From contig JAHDKI010000008.1 in assembly GCA_018436925.1 (NCBI GenBank), positions 62,001 through 126,000 on the forward strand: 64,000 nt of DNA, read 5' to 3'. Positions 62,560-64,000 of the stretch are shown piece by piece. This stretch comes from Syntrophaceae bacterium. Lineage in GTDB: Bacteria > Desulfobacterota > Syntrophia > Syntrophales > Smithellaceae. Position numbers and translations under genes: made by a program. The notes below the pieces were generated by a model. The model made no database searches, was not told the origin of the DNA, and worked only from the letters and a program-made list of their open reading frames with translations. Position 1 is the stretch's first letter. Every line of letters starts with the position of its first letter.

Positions 62560-63669
62560 ATGGAAGCTATCAATAAAAAAGACATCACGACGCCGGACAT
62601 CATCCTGCTTTTGGTCACTCTCTTTCTGGTGATCATCGGCACGGTGATGATCTATTCGTCAAGTTCCATTATCGCGCTCGAGAAATTCAAAGACGGACAG
62701 TATTTTCTCAAGAAACACATTTTCTTTGTCGCGATGGGGCTCATTCTAATGACGATCATGATCAAAGTTCCCTATGAGTATTTGAAAAAAATCGCCTATC
62801 CGGGCGTCATCGTGTCCGTGGTGTTGCTGATTTTGCTGTTCGTGCCGCATCTCGGCGTGAAGCGCGGCGGGGCGACGCGCTGGCTGAATCTGGTGGTATT
62901 CACCTTTCAGGTGAGCGAATTGGTAAAGGTGGCCATGGTGATCTTCCTGGCGCATCTGCTCACGCGCAAAGTGCATCATCTCAAAAAGTTCAGCCGGGGG
63001 GTGCTTGTGCCTCTGTCGGTCACCGGCGTCGTGATGGCGCTCATTCTGCTGCAGCCGGATTTCGGCACGGTTGTGATTATCGCCTCCATTTTGCTGCTGA
63101 TGCTGTCATTGGCCGGGTCCCGCATCAGCCATCTGGTTTTTCTGGCTGCGGCCTTCATTCCGGTGGGCATCTGGCTGATCCTGCACAAAGGATACCGGAT
63201 GGCCCGGCTGACGGCCTTTCTCGATCCCTGGAAGGATCCGGACAACACCGGCTTCCAGATTATCCAGTCGTTGATTTCCTTCGGTTCGGGCGGCGCCTTC
63301 GGCGTCGGAATCGGCGACGGCATGCAGAAATTGTTTTATCTGCCCGAGCCGCACACGGATTTCATTTTGTCGATCATCGCCGAGGAAAGCGGATTCATCG
63401 GCGTCACGATCGTGATAGTGCTGTTTACCTTGTTTTTGCTGCGCGGTTTCATGATTGCGTTTCGCGCGCCGGACCTTTTCGGCACGCTTCTGGCGGCGGG
63501 ACTCACGATGCTCATCGCCATGCAGGCGTTCATCAATATCGCCGGCGTGATGGGGCTCATTCCGCTTAAAGGTCTGGCGCTGCCTTTTTTGAGTTACGGA
63601 GGTACGGCGTTTGTCATGAGCATGACCGCGGTGGGCATTTTGCTCAATATCTCGACGCAGAGGGTCTGA
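62560..63669 (+). CDS. ftsW: Septal peptidoglycan polymerase FtsW
   Basis: A 369-residue SEDS protein with ten predicted helices. It has GTVMIYSSSS in the first helix, KRGGATRWLNL, QPDFGTVVII, the PEPHTDFILSIIAEESGF loop and LPFLSYGGTAFVM near the end. It polymerises septal glycan together with FtsI. The ATG at 62560 has GGAG nine bases before and lies directly after the murD stop. An open frame extends upstream inside murD without support. Confidence 0.94.
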   Translation: MEAINKKDITTPDIILLLVTLFLVIIGTVMIYSSSSIIALEKFKDGQYFLKKHIFFVAMGLILMTIMIKVPYEYLKKIAYPGVIVSVVLLILLFVPHLGVKRGGATRWLNLVVFTFQVSELVKVAMVIFLAHLLTRKVHHLKKFSRGVLVPLSVTGVVMALILLQPDFGTVVIIASILLLMLSLAGSRISHLVFLAAAFIPVGIWLILHKGYRMARLTAFLDPWKDPDNTGFQIIQSLISFGSGGAFGVGIGDGMQKLFYLPEPHTDFILSIIAEESGFIGVTIVIVLFTLFLLRGFMIAFRAPDLFGTLLAAGLTMLIAMQAFINIAGVMGLIPLKGLALPFLSYGGTAFVMSMTAVGILLNISTQRV

Positions 63670-63671
63670 CC

Positions 63672-64000
63672 ATGGAGCGACCGGTAACCAAAATGATTAT
63701 CGCGGGGGGCGGAACGGGTGGACATCTCTATCCCGGGATCGCCGTTGCGGAGGAATTGCTGAAGCGCAATCCGCGCAACCGGGTGCTGTTTGTCGGAACA
63801 AGCCGGGGCATTGAGCACCGGGTGTTGCCGCAGTTGGGATATGAATTGCAGGAGATCGATGTGGAAGGCGTGAAAGGCCGCGGGGTGAAAGCCCTTCTGA
63901 AAGGGATCTATACCGTTCCCAAAAGCATGCTTCAGTCCCGGGCCATCATCCGGAACTTCATGCCGCATGTCGTGATCGGCGTGGGCGGATATGCATCGGG
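63672..64000 (+). CDS. murG: UDP-GlcNAc transferase MurG, 5' part (cut by window edge)
   Basis: The first 109 codons are present. MIIAGGGTGGHLYPGIAVAE is the N-terminal donor/lipid-binding glycine loop of MurG, and the VLFVGTSRGIE, YELQEIDVEG and VVIGVGGYAS blocks follow. It converts lipid I to lipid II. ATG two bases after the ftsW stop. The remaining two thirds lie outside the window; murC, murB, ftsQ, ftsA and ftsZ are expected beyond. Confidence 0.93.
   Translation, partial: MERPVTKMIIAGGGTGGHLYPGIAVAEELLKRNPRNRVLFVGTSRGIEHRVLPQLGYELQEIDVEGVKGRGVKALLKGIYTVPKSMLQSRAIIRNFMPHVVIGVGGYAS

Noticed and set aside
1..64000. CRISPR arrays, tRNA or rRNA genes, phage genes
   Set aside because: I looked for regularly spaced repeats, tRNA T-loop signatures and phage structural genes and saw none.

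Overview
The window looks like chromosome of a Gram-negative, anaerobic-type Deltaproteobacterium (Desulfobacterota, perhaps near Syntrophaceae). This rests on a Gram-negative division and wall (dcw) cluster with a meso-DAP-type MurE, SelB, a tripartite tricarboxylate transporter, several lipoproteins, a LolA-like carrier, a sigma-54 activator and large PAS hybrid kinases. The lineage is an inference and no marker gene here settles it.

Layout. 1-5.6 kb: end of a surface-polysaccharide region (GT-C glycosyltransferase, RgpF-like protein, radical SAM/SPASM protein), then a YaiI-type protein. 5.8-9.05 kb: a visibly AT-richer island with a complete BamHI-like type II restriction-modification system: controller gene, endonuclease, two methyltransferases and a C-box promoter. 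9.3-17.2 kb: a short zinc-type dehydrogenase, a FIST protein with a five-PAS hybrid kinase lying between two copies of a degenerate direct repeat, and a PLP decarboxylase. 17.4-21.7 kb: tctCBA and a TupA-like ATP-grasp protein, each with a near-consensus sigma-70 promoter. 21.7-23.5 kb: an intact IS1182-type element with perfect inverted repeats and a 5-bp target duplication. 23.6-27.4 kb: a zinc uptake operon zur-znuACB-zupT with a candidate Zur box. 27.4-32.7 kb: MATE exporter, YdcZ-like protein, HD protein, secreted beta-propeller protein and cupin.

32.9-40.9 kb: a compact type II fatty-acid/polyene-like cluster (AMP ligase, hotdog dehydratase, ketoreductase, LolA-like protein, lipoprotein, CrtI/RetSat-like oxidoreductase, ACP, ketosynthase, acyltransferase). 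It resembles aryl-polyene or ladderane-type clusters but lacks several of their usual parts, and is the best candidate for an undescribed pathway. 40.9-46.5 kb: nitroreductase, then a sigma-54 activator followed by twin palindromic enhancer sites, a -24/-12 promoter and a carboxylesterase lipoprotein, together a self-contained regulatory circuit, and a small lipoprotein.

46.6-53.2 kb: a second PAS hybrid kinase, a YhaM-like exoribonuclease, SelB, RuvX (YqgF) and MltG. 53.4-64 kb: the dcw cluster mraZ-rsmH-ftsL-ftsI-murE-murF-mraY-murD-ftsW-murG, read from one consensus promoter followed by three MraZ boxes at exact 10-bp spacing, and cut by the window edge inside murG.
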